A DNA stretch of 12,804 nucleotides from Candidatus Treponema excrementipullorum (GTDB lineage Bacteria > Spirochaetota > Spirochaetia > Treponematales > Treponemataceae), in the NCBI GenBank assembly GCA_018883625.1, contig JAHLFV010000215.1, positions 1-12,804 of the forward strand, written 5' to 3'. The position numbers were made by a program, and so were the translations under genes. Positions 1 through 8,215 of the stretch are shown here, piece by piece (position 1 is the first letter of the stretch; each line of letters begins with the position of its first letter). Below the pieces are notes generated by a model. That model ran no database searches. It saw only the letters and a list, made by a program, of their open reading frames with translations, and was not told the origin of the DNA.

Positions 1-1063
1 AAAGAAATATACTTAAAATGAGTATAAGTCCTCCAAGAGAAAAAATGCCATAAACAAGGGGAATATGCCTTACGAAAAATTCTGTTTCAATACCTAAAGC
101 ATGTTCCAACTCTTTCCGTTCTTGGGAAATATCAGCTCCCCACACAGCCTTTGTTTCTTTTGACAGTAAATTTGCCAACAAAAGAGCTTTTTCCATACTT
201 ATCTCAGTAGTTTTTTCCTCTTTAGGTTGAGGAGTAAATGCCTCGGTAAAAGCAGCGTCAACTTTTGGAGCTGATTCTGTAATGTTTTTTTCCGCAGAAA
301 ACAGCTTTATGTGGGGCAACACAATTTCTGTTTCTTTGCCTCCCAAAGTTTTTACCCCTACCTGTATTTCCGGAAAAAAGAACTCTTTGCTTTTTAAGGG
401 AATAAAACGATACTGTCCCACTGTTGTAACGGCAGACAGATTTTTTCCCTGCTCGGAGTCTGAGAGAAACGTTTCAGTCTGTTCAAAAAGAGCGTCTCTT
501 GGTAAATCCCAGTGTGTGTATAAAACCTCAGCTGCATATTGAACTCCTAAAAATAATGTAACGGCTTCATCTTGCCTCACAGTATAAACACCGTCTTCTG
601 AAGGTTCCAGTTTTTTTCCTTTTTCATCTAACAAGCTATATATCAGTTTAGGTTGAATTTCCTTAGGATTATCTAAAATTGTCACCGTCTGAAAAGGAAC
701 ACTGTAAAATACATCTTGGATTTGTATTTCCAAAGGTGGCAAGGTAAAAACTCCAGTCTGTGAAAAGATAAACTTTAATCTGATAGAAGTACCGGAAGTA
801 TCCGTTACCCTCTGAATAAAAAAATCCTTATAGGATGACACAAAAGAAACAGAGGAAGGCAACACTGGGACAGTAACCACAACATCTTCCGGCTGAATAT
901 GAGGCAAAAATAGATTAAACGTAACTTCAGTATTAACAAAACTTTCCTCTTTATCCACCTCTACCCGTAAATTATTTAATTCAGATAAGGAAAATGCGGA
1001 CACTGACATCCCCAGACATATCAAAAATAAAACTGTTTTTTTCAACGTAACTATTTTTTTCAT
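1..1063 (-). CDS. batD: BatD-like periplasmic protein (3' end beyond left edge)
   Basis: Open frame of 354 codons from ATG at 1063 to the window edge with no stop, so the C-terminus is missing. The N-terminus (MKKIVTLKKTVLFLICLG, ending near AFS) is a typical Sec signal peptide of about 25 residues. A beta-rich, soluble-looking region follows (residues about 30-320), and a hydrophobic helix begins at about residue 333 just as the frame leaves the window. This layout (signal peptide, periplasmic Ig-like ectodomain, C-terminal membrane anchor) and the position after batA and batB fit the BatD/oxygen-tolerance family. Members are usually longer than what is visible. The start overlaps the stop of the upstream gene as TAATG, with only a weak GGGG purine run about 12 bases upstream, which suggests translational coupling. 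BatD identity rests on layout and operon position rather than on a catalytic motif. Confidence 0.8.
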   Translation of the reverse strand, partial: MKKIVTLKKTVLFLICLGMSVSAFSLSELNNLRVEVDKEESFVNTEVTFNLFLPHIQPEDVVVTVPVLPSSVSFVSSYKDFFIQRVTDTSGTSIRLKFIFSQTGVFTLPPLEIQIQDVFYSVPFQTVTILDNPKEIQPKLIYSLLDEKGKKLEPSEDGVYTVRQDEAVTLFLGVQYAAEVLYTHWDLPRDALFEQTETFLSDSEQGKNLSAVTTVGQYRFIPLKSKEFFFPEIQVGVKTLGGKETEIVLPHIKLFSAEKNITESAPKVDAAFTEAFTPQPKEEKTTEISMEKALLLANLLSKETKAVWGADISQERKELEHALGIETEFFVRHIPLVYGIFSLGGLILILSIFL

Positions 1064-2727
1064 TAATAATCGACCCCGGATGTGACACTATCCTGTGATT
1101 GTTGATTTTTCCAGTGATTTTCTTCCTGTTCTCTGATAAGAGAAAAAAGTTTGGTTTCCTGTTTTCCCTTATCCTTTTGTTCTGTTGCCGGTAACAATTC
1201 CTGACTACCTGCACTACTTTGCTTCGGTCTTTTATTTAAAGACAACTCCAAATTGATCTTGGCTTCTGTTTTACTGTTATCCAGTTCCAAAGCCTGTCTG
1301 AAATACTGGGCTGCCTTTTCAAAATCGCCTTTTTGATAATACAAAATACCGGCGTTATATGCTGCCGCATACTGGACACTTACTGTTGCCTCTGTAGATA
1401 TTTCTTCCAATCGTTTTAAAGCAGCTTCGTTTTCCCCTTGCATCATATATGTTGAGGCTAAATTATACACACTGTACTGATATAATAGCTGACTTTCTGA
1501 CTCCTGAGCTCTGTTTAAGGATTCCATAAAATAGCCGGCAGAGTTTTTATAGTCTTTTTGATACCACGATAAAGTTCCCTTGGCAATATCCGAAGCACCT
1601 TTCCAAGTATCGGAACAACCTGTCAGCATAAGGGGTAAAAAAACAAGGAAAATTCCCAAGAGTGTTTTTCCACCAGTATTGTTTCTTCCCCTAAAAATGC
1701 CCTGCAATTCGGAAGAAACAATTCCTGCAATCAGAAACACCAAAGCCAATCCTGTAAAAAGTCTCCACCGTTCTTTGGGTTCCACTTCATACACTGTTCC
1801 CGACCAATTTTTATCCGTAGAGTTATTTTGAAGGGTTTCTATTATTTCAAAAACAGAACCGGGACTTTGGGCAGGAATGTAATAAGCCTTTGCTCTGCTT
1901 GCCGACGAAATATTTTTTCCCTTGACTAATGTGTTCATTGAATCGTTTATTTCCGTTACAATACTCTCCAACGCTTTTTCCCGTAATGCTGTCTGTACGG
2001 AAGTAGTTCCGTCTCCGGCTAAAATCGAAGATTCTTCCGTAGCGCCGAAGCCTAAGAAAAGTACATCAATACCGGAAGATACCAGTTTTTCCGTTACTTC
2101 TTTTATTTTGCCGTCAGTTTCTTCACCGTCGGTAAAAACCATAACAGTACGTTTCGCTACGGAAAAAACGGGAAATGTAGCCGCTGCTTTTTCCATCCCG
2201 CTACCGATACTACTTCCCACGGTGGTGATAAGTTGAGGAGATAAAGCCGGTAATAAGGCCGTTACCGCATTAGTATCACTGGTAATGGGGACAACAGTAA
2301 CTCCATCCCCCTTTGCTAAAGTTACAGAAATATCTGCCGGCGGTAATACGTCTAACAAACTATAAGTATACGTTCCCACAGCGTCCAGTCGACTCATCAC
2401 ACTGCCTCTACCGTCAGGAACATCTTTAGCTTCCATACTCCAGGACACATCAAACACAAAAGCAATGGCATTACCGGTTTGTTGCACCGGAACTAATTTT
2501 GTTCCCCAAGAAAAACCACTGGAAGCAAAAATAATCATTATCCAAGCAAGAGTCCAAAAAAACAGTCGATTAAAAAGGCTGGTTTTAAAACCGATAATTG
2601 TTTGTTTGTTTCCCATGGGAATATAATTTTTTACCTGAAAGAACCAAAAAAGAGACAGAGTCCAAGCAGGTAGCAAAAACAATAGGCCGATAAAAGCCCA
2701 TGGCCTTGGGCAAGCTAAAGTCATCAT
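1063..2727 (-). CDS. batB: BatB-BatC fusion: VWA domain membrane protein with C-terminal TPR module
   Basis: A 554-residue protein with two N-terminal membrane helices (about 9-31 and 52-72) and a VWA domain with MIDAS residues D93-x-S95-x-S97 and a TDGEE motif at 199-203. Helix 3 (about 323-339), a short basic loop (RGRNNTGGK) and a fourth hydrophobic stretch ending in LTGC (Cys371) follow. About three TPR-like helical repeats (about 378-498) and a polar tail complete it. BatB and the TPR protein BatC are separate genes in many bacteria; here they are one frame. I chose ATG 2727 over the in-frame ATG at 2763 because GGAGAG lies about 6 bases before it and it forms an ATGA overlap with the batA stop. 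The stop forms TAATG with batD. The MIDAS threonine seen in BatA (GTS) is serine here (GSS). The basic loops place the VWA and TPR parts in the periplasm by the positive-inside rule (inference). Confidence 0.88.
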   Translation of the reverse strand: MMTLACPRPWAFIGLLFLLPAWTLSLFWFFQVKNYIPMGNKQTIIGFKTSLFNRLFFWTLAWIMIIFASSGFSWGTKLVPVQQTGNAIAFVFDVSWSMEAKDVPDGRGSVMSRLDAVGTYTYSLLDVLPPADISVTLAKGDGVTVVPITSDTNAVTALLPALSPQLITTVGSSIGSGMEKAAATFPVFSVAKRTVMVFTDGEETDGKIKEVTEKLVSSGIDVLFLGFGATEESSILAGDGTTSVQTALREKALESIVTEINDSMNTLVKGKNISSASRAKAYYIPAQSPGSVFEIIETLQNNSTDKNWSGTVYEVEPKERWRLFTGLALVFLIAGIVSSELQGIFRGRNNTGGKTLLGIFLVFLPLMLTGCSDTWKGASDIAKGTLSWYQKDYKNSAGYFMESLNRAQESESQLLYQYSVYNLASTYMMQGENEAALKRLEEISTEATVSVQYAAAYNAGILYYQKGDFEKAAQYFRQALELDNSKTEAKINLELSLNKRPKQSSAGSQELLPATEQKDKGKQETKLFSLIREQEENHWKNQQSQDSVTSGVDY

Positions 2728-3725
2728 AGTTGCTCTCCCATGTACAATCGCCTTAATACCCATGCCATCACGAAAGCTCCCAAAGCAAAACCTAAAAAAT
2801 AAAAATAAAGACTTTCTTCTGTTTGTTTAATATAAAAACTTTGAACAGCAACCTCTTTTTCAGCAATTGCTTCCAAAGCTGCAGACAGAGCACTGCTGGT
2901 TTCAACACCAAAATACCGACCTTTTCCTATAAGAGCTATCTTTTCTAAGGCAGAGGCATCAAAATGGGAATCGAGGTATCCTGAATATACTTTTCCCGAT
3001 ACAGGATCAACATAATCGATAGGAACGGCACCTTGAGTTCCTACCCCTAACACATATAGGGTAATGCCGTATTCCCGTGCTAAGGCAGCTCCATTTTCAG
3101 GGTGAATGGAACCGGCGTTGTTTTCACCGTCTGTAACAAGAACAATACATTTTTTCGGTGCAGGAGACCCGGCTAAATGATACACGGCGGTACTTAATCC
3201 GGCACCTAAAGAAGTACCGTCTCCCAAGGAGCCGGGAGACAAGCTGTCCAACCGTTCAAAAAACAACTTTTTATCTGTTGTTGGGGGCACAATCAACGCT
3301 GCCTCGGAAGCCATAGCCACTAAGCCGAAATGTGTTCCTCCCGATGCAGGTACCAACACTTTAATTGCTTGTCTAGCGGTATCTAAACGACTGATGTCGC
3401 CTAAATCCTTTGCTGTCATGGAAGGACTGGTGTCCAATACAAAAAGAATATCCGTACCTCGGGAAGTATATACTTTTTCGGATTTTACCCTGACAGGGTC
3501 TGCAAAGGCAAACACCAAAGAAATATATCCTACCATAAATAAGATTCCTGATATAAAACGAATAACACGTCCCAGTGTCTCTTTCCAACGGAACTCTTGC
3601 CCTTGCCAATCTTTTAAAACAAGAGGAATTGCTGGTTTTGTAAAAAACTTACTAAACCGTAAAACATACAATATAGGAATTAAGAGAATAAAACAGAAGG
3701 CTATAGGGTGTTGAAATACAGGCAT
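2724..3725 (-). CDS. batA: BatA: membrane-anchored VWA domain protein
   Basis: A 333-residue protein with helix 1 at about 7-23, a basic loop, helix 2 at about 57-75, and a complete VWA domain from about 91 to 285. Another membrane helix lies at about 307-325, followed by RR. MIDAS residues are intact: D98-x-S100-x-S102 (LDTSPSM), T171 (GDGTSLG) and D199 (VTDGEN), so metal-dependent ligand binding is plausible. The strongly basic loop between helices 1 and 2 should be cytoplasmic, which puts the VWA domain in the periplasm. The start overlaps the preceding gene as TAATG and has GGAAGG 7 bases upstream; the stop overlaps batB as ATGA. Family knowledge: BatA and BatB of Bacteroides, Leptospira and relatives are proposed to form membrane complexes with other Bat proteins. 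The ligand is unknown. Confidence 0.9.
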   Translation of the reverse strand: MPVFQHPIAFCFILLIPILYVLRFSKFFTKPAIPLVLKDWQGQEFRWKETLGRVIRFISGILFMVGYISLVFAFADPVRVKSEKVYTSRGTDILFVLDTSPSMTAKDLGDISRLDTARQAIKVLVPASGGTHFGLVAMASEAALIVPPTTDKKLFFERLDSLSPGSLGDGTSLGAGLSTAVYHLAGSPAPKKCIVLVTDGENNAGSIHPENGAALAREYGITLYVLGVGTQGAVPIDYVDPVSGKVYSGYLDSHFDASALEKIALIGKGRYFGVETSSALSAALEAIAEKEVAVQSFYIKQTEESLYFYFLGFALGAFVMAWVLRRLYMGEQL

Positions 3726-4828
3726 TATCGACCTTCCTTTTCCATAAAATCAATATAATCTTCTGTACGACCTATGAGACTGAGGTTTTCACCTGTTTCC
3801 AAGTGGCTATCCGGTGCGTACCGTACATAGTCACAGCGGTACAAAATACCAGCTATCCCCTCCACAATATCTGATTGTTCCGGCGAAAGAAGACCTACAA
3901 AAATCGTGTCAAAGAGCAATTCAACTTCGGAAGCAGCGGCGGCAGTAAAAGGGTGTTTGAAACGTCCTTCCAGATAACGGCGGATAATTCCTTCCAAGGT
4001 TGCCGCAAACTCTCCTTCAGAAAGCTCTACTTTTTTCAGTTTTTTTAACATTTTTTTTGCAGATTTATAATTTTTTGCCAATCTTACGTTTACGGAAAGT
4101 TGTGACGCAAAGGTTTTAATTTGTTTCAGATGGGTGAGCAATATGATTGCCAAAATAAGGAAAACTATACATAAAATTATCATGCCATAAATAACGTAAA
4201 TAGAACCGGGAAATAAAATAGGGGCGGCAGAAGGTTTTAATTCCCATTCTCCCAATTTCTCAGACAGATAACTTATGTGTACAGGTGGCAAAGTTACAAG
4301 TACGGTTGCCTGCTCTCCGGTGTTTCCGCCGATTTTCAAGTAAGTGGCAATTTCCGGAAATACTGATACATCTACAGTCCCCAGAGAAAGTTCTCCGGGG
4401 ACCCAAGGAGTAAAATAAATGTGCAACACATATCCGTTTTCAGTTTTTTGCAATTCCAAAGATTTCACTACTGCAACTTTTTCCGTGTTTTCAGAAAAAA
4501 TACTGTAAGCAGCAGAAGACTTTTTTAACAGGCTCCTTATATCGTCAGTGACAGTAAGAGAAACTTTATCTGTGTCAGCCGGCAATAAGTCTATGGCAGG
4601 CTGAATAACGCAACGATATTCCGCCGTATCACCGATATACACTTCTTTGGGCAACAGGGTCACTTCCACGGGTTCCACAATCGTAATGGCCCCCTGTTTT
4701 TCAGTTTCTAGCGAAGAACCTTCCGGTGATGCAGTTCCTGCCGATTGGGTTTCTGCAAACAGAAAATCTCCCACAGCAAACAAAGAGATAATCACTGTAA
4801 AAATCACACACAAAATACTTTTTTTCAT
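3725..4828 (-). CDS. Bat-operon single-pass membrane protein with helical cytoplasmic tail (DUF4381-like)
   Basis: A 367-residue protein. Residues 1-25 (MKKSILCVIFTVIISLFAVG, ending DFLFA) form a signal peptide. Residues about 45-200 are a predicted periplasmic beta-rich region. One long membrane helix spans about 208-232, followed by a highly basic juxtamembrane segment rich in KK pairs and an alpha-helical cytoplasmic domain (about 240-367) with a LEGIIRRYLEGRF segment. The position between the DUF58 gene and batA corresponds to the hypothetical gene in the Borrelia bat cluster, as I recall it. The C-terminal half resembles the DUF4381 proteins often found in these operons. No catalytic motif is seen. 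It could link the periplasmic VWA assembly to the cytoplasmic MoxR/DUF58 pair (inference). The start overlaps the DUF58 stop as ATGA and has only a weak purine run upstream, consistent with coupling. Confidence 0.75.
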   Translation of the reverse strand: MKKSILCVIFTVIISLFAVGDFLFAETQSAGTASPEGSSLETEKQGAITIVEPVEVTLLPKEVYIGDTAEYRCVIQPAIDLLPADTDKVSLTVTDDIRSLLKKSSAAYSIFSENTEKVAVVKSLELQKTENGYVLHIYFTPWVPGELSLGTVDVSVFPEIATYLKIGGNTGEQATVLVTLPPVHISYLSEKLGEWELKPSAAPILFPGSIYVIYGMIILCIVFLILAIILLTHLKQIKTFASQLSVNVRLAKNYKSAKKMLKKLKKVELSEGEFAATLEGIIRRYLEGRFKHPFTAAAASEVELLFDTIFVGLLSPEQSDIVEGIAGILYRCDYVRYAPDSHLETGENLSLIGRTEDYIDFMEKEGR

Positions 4829-5763
4829 CGCCGATCTCTAACAGAAAAAAATCTCTGTAAACCGATAAGGGGATCCTCATCCGTAGAAAGCATCAGAGTT
4901 TTAGATCCTCGGCGGTAACAGAGGTTTTGCCAGCGTTCAACTCGGTTGGCATTGGCAGTCTTCCAAGCCTGCTGAAAACCGGCAGAACTTGTAGGCAAAG
5001 ATTCAATGGAGCCTGATTCTGGATCCATAAAGGGTACGGTTCCTAAAGTTGCCAATTTTTCATCTCCCGAATCTGAAATACGGACTGCCACCACATCATG
5101 CCGAGAACTCAGCAAAGCCAAAGATTTTTCATAGTCGGTAGTACGAAAATCGGAAAAAATCAAAATCAAGGAGCGCTTTTTCAAAAGGGATGCAGCACCT
5201 TTCAGAGCTTTATCAAGACAGGAACCTACCACACCCCGTTTTTTCAGCATTTCATCAACAAACTGACTGGTACCTTTTTTCTTATTTCCCTGAAGCACCC
5301 CGTCAAAAAGACTCATAAAAAGCATGACCTGATCACGACCGGGTTTAGGCTCACGGGAAAAAAGAATGTCCCCGGCAAAAATAACACCGCCGACAGGCCC
5401 ACCACCGTTAGAGGCAGCAAAAGCTGTTAAAGCAGCAGCTTCACAAGCCGTGTATAAGCGACTTCTTTTTCCCTGTCCTGTTTCCATGGAAAGGGAGGCA
5501 TCGACAATAACAAAAAGGACTAACTCTCTGTCTTCGTTAAATTGCTTAACATAGGGGCGTCCCATTCTGGCTGTTACATTCCAGTCGATGGAACGGACAT
5601 CATCTCCCATTAAATATTCCCGTACTCCGTGGAATTCTATTCCTTGACCTTTTTGCATGGACTTAAAAGCTCCGGACCTAAAACTATCTGTCAGTGTTCC
5701 AGAAGCAAGACGCAAGGCAGAAGCCCGTCGTACCAAACTGTCATCAAAACTTAATTCTTCCAT
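4825..5763 (-). CDS. DUF58 domain protein (MoxR-associated)
   Basis: A 312-residue protein without signal peptide or membrane helix, so presumably cytoplasmic. The DUF58 signature is clear at residues 48-66: VREYLMGDDVRSIDW followed by NVTAR. It leads into a VWA-like core with D88-x-S90-x-S92 (VDASLSM). Some DUF58 proteins carry two N-terminal membrane helices; this one lacks them. The gene lies 20 bases behind moxR, with AGGAG about 11 bases before the start, and its TGA overlaps the next ATG. Family knowledge: DUF58 proteins are near-constant partners of MoxR ATPases, but their biochemical role is not established. The simplest inference is that it is a MoxR client or adaptor in this operon. 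The family call is secure; the function is not. Confidence 0.9.
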   Translation of the reverse strand: MEELSFDDSLVRRASALRLASGTLTDSFRSGAFKSMQKGQGIEFHGVREYLMGDDVRSIDWNVTARMGRPYVKQFNEDRELVLFVIVDASLSMETGQGKRSRLYTACEAAALTAFAASNGGGPVGGVIFAGDILFSREPKPGRDQVMLFMSLFDGVLQGNKKKGTSQFVDEMLKKRGVVGSCLDKALKGAASLLKKRSLILIFSDFRTTDYEKSLALLSSRHDVVAVRISDSGDEKLATLGTVPFMDPESGSIESLPTSSAGFQQAWKTANANRVERWQNLCYRRGSKTLMLSTDEDPLIGLQRFFSVRDRR

Positions 5764-5783
5764 AAAACGAAACTCCTGTACTC

Positions 5784-6815
5784 TCAGGGTACGGGCATCA
5801 GAGAAAGTATACGGGCAATTAAGTCGTCAGCAGTTACGCCTTCGGCAGCGGCTTCGTAAGAAAGCACAATTCTGTGACGCAACACCGCCGGTGCCATCGA
5901 TTTTATATCTTCCGGCAATACAAAAGAACGTCCGGCACATAATGCGGCAGCTTTAGCACACCGGCACAACGCAATACCGGCTCTGGGAGAAGCTCCGAAA
6001 GCAATATATTTGTGAATATCATCTCTGTTTTTGGCACCGGCGGCAAATCCTCTGACGGCAGTGCCACGGGTAGTGGTTCCCTGAACAGGCCGAGTCGCTG
6101 CCACTATAGAAACTATGTACTCTACGAGTTTTTCGTCACAAGCTACCATCTCCAAATATTGACGGAGAGCCATAATCGTTTTTTCGGAAAGAGTTTGGGC
6201 AACAGGAATAAGACTTTGTTTTCCTTCGCCTTTTACGATGGAAACTTCTTCCATAGCTGTAGGGTAGGTAAGATTTATTTTCATCAAAAATCGATCCAAT
6301 TCCGCTTCCGGCAAATTATAAGTTCCTTCCTGCTCAATGGGATTTTGAGTAGCCAATACAAAAAAAGGCTGAGGTAAAGCATAGGATTCCTCTCCGATAG
6401 TCACCTGTCCTTCTGCCATAGCTTCCAACAAAGCAGACTGAACTTTTGCAGGAGCACGGTTTATTTCGTCAGCCAAAACCATATTGGCAAAAACAGGCCC
6501 TTTTCTTACAGAAAAAGTTCCCTTATGCTGTTCATATATCATAGTACCGGTAATATCTGCCGGCAATAAATCCGGAGTAAACTGGATGCGCTTAAAGCTC
6601 AAGCCTGTTATGTCGGAAAAAGTTTTTACCATAAGGGTTTTTGCCAATCCCGGAACGCCTTCTAACAACACATGTCCACCTACAATCAGAGACGTTAAAA
6701 TCCCGTCAATGGCAGCATCTTGAGCCACGATCCGTTTTGAAATTTCCCGTTTTGTATTTTGTAAAATATCTTTACACTGCTGAAAAACCTGAGCCGCTTC
6801 TGTTTCCTGAGACAT
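5784..6815 (-). CDS. moxR: MoxR-family AAA+ ATPase
   Basis: A 343-residue AAA+ ATPase with all main motifs. Walker A is GVPGLAKT at 53-60 and Walker B is MVLADEINRAP at 112-122. Sensor 1 is ATQNP at 155-159, followed by the MoxR hallmark GTYNLPEAELDRF at about 164-176. A sensor-2 type ASPRAG lies in the lid domain. The length is normal for the MRP (MoxR proper) group. There is no signal peptide or membrane segment, so it is cytoplasmic. A good ribosome binding site (GGGAGGG, about 7-13 bases upstream) supports ATG 6815. It is the first gene of the minus-strand operon. Family knowledge: MoxR ATPases act as chaperone-like remodelers, often of VWA proteins. Here DUF58, BatA and BatB are the natural candidate clients (inference). 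No convincing promoter was found for it in the 92-base divergent spacer. Confidence 0.95.
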   Translation of the reverse strand: MSQETEAAQVFQQCKDILQNTKREISKRIVAQDAAIDGILTSLIVGGHVLLEGVPGLAKTLMVKTFSDITGLSFKRIQFTPDLLPADITGTMIYEQHKGTFSVRKGPVFANMVLADEINRAPAKVQSALLEAMAEGQVTIGEESYALPQPFFVLATQNPIEQEGTYNLPEAELDRFLMKINLTYPTAMEEVSIVKGEGKQSLIPVAQTLSEKTIMALRQYLEMVACDEKLVEYIVSIVAATRPVQGTTTRGTAVRGFAAGAKNRDDIHKYIAFGASPRAGIALCRCAKAAALCAGRSFVLPEDIKSMAPAVLRHRIVLSYEAAAEGVTADDLIARILSLMPVP

Positions 6816-6868
6816 GAACCTGTACCCTCCCTCTATCTTTTACGTGTCTTTGCGAAATTTGCATAGCA

Positions 6869-6897
6869 TTGACACAAAAACCTGCTTTCAGGATAAT
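6869..6897 (+). promoter_or_regulatory. Sigma-70 type promoter of the aminotransferase gene
   Basis: TTGACA (6869-6874, perfect -35) and GATAAT (6892-6897, 5 of 6 to the -10 consensus) are separated by exactly 17 bases. Transcription would be expected to start near 6904-6905, only 3-4 bases before the ATG at 6908, so the mRNA would be essentially leaderless. A short inverted repeat, CCTG-CTTT-CAGG (6881-6892), lies in the spacer and just touches the -10 element. It could be an operator but is too short to be sure. Confidence 0.75.
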
Positions 6898-6907
6898 GTA
6901 GTCTATC

Positions 6908-8215
6908 ATGTTACACTCTTTAGCACAAGAATTGAATGAAGTACTGGCCCCTACAATCCCGGGGCAGTTGTTGTCAGACTTTGGTCTGAGAATGTATTTT
7001 CCGAAGGGTATTATAGCCCAAAGTGCAGAAGCAAAGCAGTTCGGAAAAGTAGCCAATGCAACTATCGGTATGACGGTTCATGAAGGGAAACCTGTTGTTT
7101 TACCTTCTATCCACAAACAGGTACCTGAATTAGCTCCCCAAGAGTTGGTAGCTTACGAAGGAACCGCCGGTAATCAGGAACTTCGAAAAATCTGGAAAGA
7201 AAAAATTTTACAGAAAAATCCTTCTCTGAAAGGCAAAAATTTTTCTTTGCCCGTTGTAGTACCGGGTCTTACGGCAGGTATTTCTTATCTTTGTGATTTA
7301 TTCCTTTCAAAGGGCGATATCTTACTAACGGCAGATCCCGCTTGGGATAATTATGTTTTAACTGCTTCAGAAAGAAGAGAAGCACAATTCAAACAATTTT
7401 CCATGTTCACAGGGATGGGGTTGGATCATGCCTTCAGTATTTCTCAATTTAAGCAGGCCTTAGAGGAGAATTCCAAAGGAAATAAACTCTGTGTTCTTTT
7501 GAACTTTCCTCAAAATCCTTCCGGTTACTCTCCAACAAAAGAAGAAGCTAAAGCGATATGTCAGGCTATAAAAGACATTGCTGAAAAAGGTTGCAAGGTA
7601 ATGGTGTGGTGTGATGATGCCTATTTTGGATTGGATTATGAAGATAATATTGAACGGGAGTCCCTTTTTGCTCAGTTGGCAGATATCCATGAAAATGTTT
7701 TTGTAGCTAAAATTGATGGTCCCACCAAGGAAGATTTTGTATGGGGATTCAGATGCGGATTTTTAACTTTTGCAGGAAAAAATCTTACAGATGAACATTA
7801 CGATGCTTTGGTAAAAAAACTTATGGGCGATATCCGATCTTCCGTATCTTGTTGTTCAACACCTCCACAGGCTATTTTATTGAGGGCTTTCAAAGAACCG
7901 TCTCTGGAAGCAGATAAAAAAACGTACAGAGACATGCTAGAAAAACGGTATCACAGGGTAAAAGCTTTTTTACAGACAAAAAAAGACCACAAAGTTTTGC
8001 AGCCCATGCCATTTAATTCCGGTTATTTTATGAGTTTGCATTGTTCTGGAATAGATGCTGAAGCCCTTCGGCAAAAATTGCTTCACGAAAAAGGTATTGG
8101 TGTTGTAGCCATTGATAGCAAGACGATTCGAGTTGCTTTCTCCAGTATCGACGTTGACATAATTGACCAGGTTTACCAAGCAATATATGATACAGCTGAT
8201 GAAATGGTTCGTTAA
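6908..8215 (+). CDS. Class I/II PLP-dependent aminotransferase, substrate unassigned
   Basis: A 435-residue protein with the fold-type I aminotransferase motif order. It has an N-terminal glycine-rich segment (YEGTAGNQELR, 83-93), PQNPSG with N203, and DDAYFG with D236 and Y239 for the cofactor ring. The PLP-lysine region is GPTKEDFVWGFRCG, with predicted Schiff-base K274 and R282. A C-terminal substrate-carboxylate Arg is expected, but I did not pin it down. The lysine motif matches the class I pattern in its K, G and R framework, with unusual P and F positions. Aspartate or aromatic aminotransferase activity is possible; the substrate cannot be read from sequence. ATG 6908 is the only sensible start because an in-frame TAG lies at 6899-6901. 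There is no Shine-Dalgarno at normal spacing: AGGA at 6890-6893 is 14 bases away. The 3' end overlaps the downstream lipoprotein gene. Confidence 0.88.
   Translation: MLHSLAQELNEVLAPTIPGQLLSDFGLRMYFPKGIIAQSAEAKQFGKVANATIGMTVHEGKPVVLPSIHKQVPELAPQELVAYEGTAGNQELRKIWKEKILQKNPSLKGKNFSLPVVVPGLTAGISYLCDLFLSKGDILLTADPAWDNYVLTASERREAQFKQFSMFTGMGLDHAFSISQFKQALEENSKGNKLCVLLNFPQNPSGYSPTKEEAKAICQAIKDIAEKGCKVMVWCDDAYFGLDYEDNIERESLFAQLADIHENVFVAKIDGPTKEDFVWGFRCGFLTFAGKNLTDEHYDALVKKLMGDIRSSVSCCSTPPQAILLRAFKEPSLEADKKTYRDMLEKRYHRVKAFLQTKKDHKVLQPMPFNSGYFMSLHCSGIDAEALRQKLLHEKGIGVVAIDSKTIRVAFSSIDVDIIDQVYQAIYDTADEMVR

Noticed and set aside
1615..1659. Internal TTG start giving a separate BatC lipoprotein
   Set aside because: A TTG with GGTGGA upstream exists near 1659, but the resulting signal peptide would lack a basic n-region, so a fused product is the better reading.
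1922..2236. 104-codon plus-strand open frame inside batB
   Set aside because: It is antisense to the VWA coding region, with low-complexity Ser/Val-rich translation and no ribosome binding site.
2728..2763. N-terminal 12-codon extension of batB starting at ATG 2763
   Set aside because: It would lie wholly within batA and has no ribosome binding site, while ATG 2727 has GGAGAG at good spacing and an ATGA overlap.
6816..6907. Sigma-70 promoter for moxR on the minus strand
   Set aside because: Several -10-like hexamers occur (for example TATGCA), but none has a reasonable -35 at 16-18 bases.
8163..8198. Earlier TTG start (8163) or ATG (8187) for the solute-binding-like lipoprotein
   Set aside because: Neither has a Shine-Dalgarno, and both lengthen an already long signal-peptide n-region. 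ATG 8187 remains possible.
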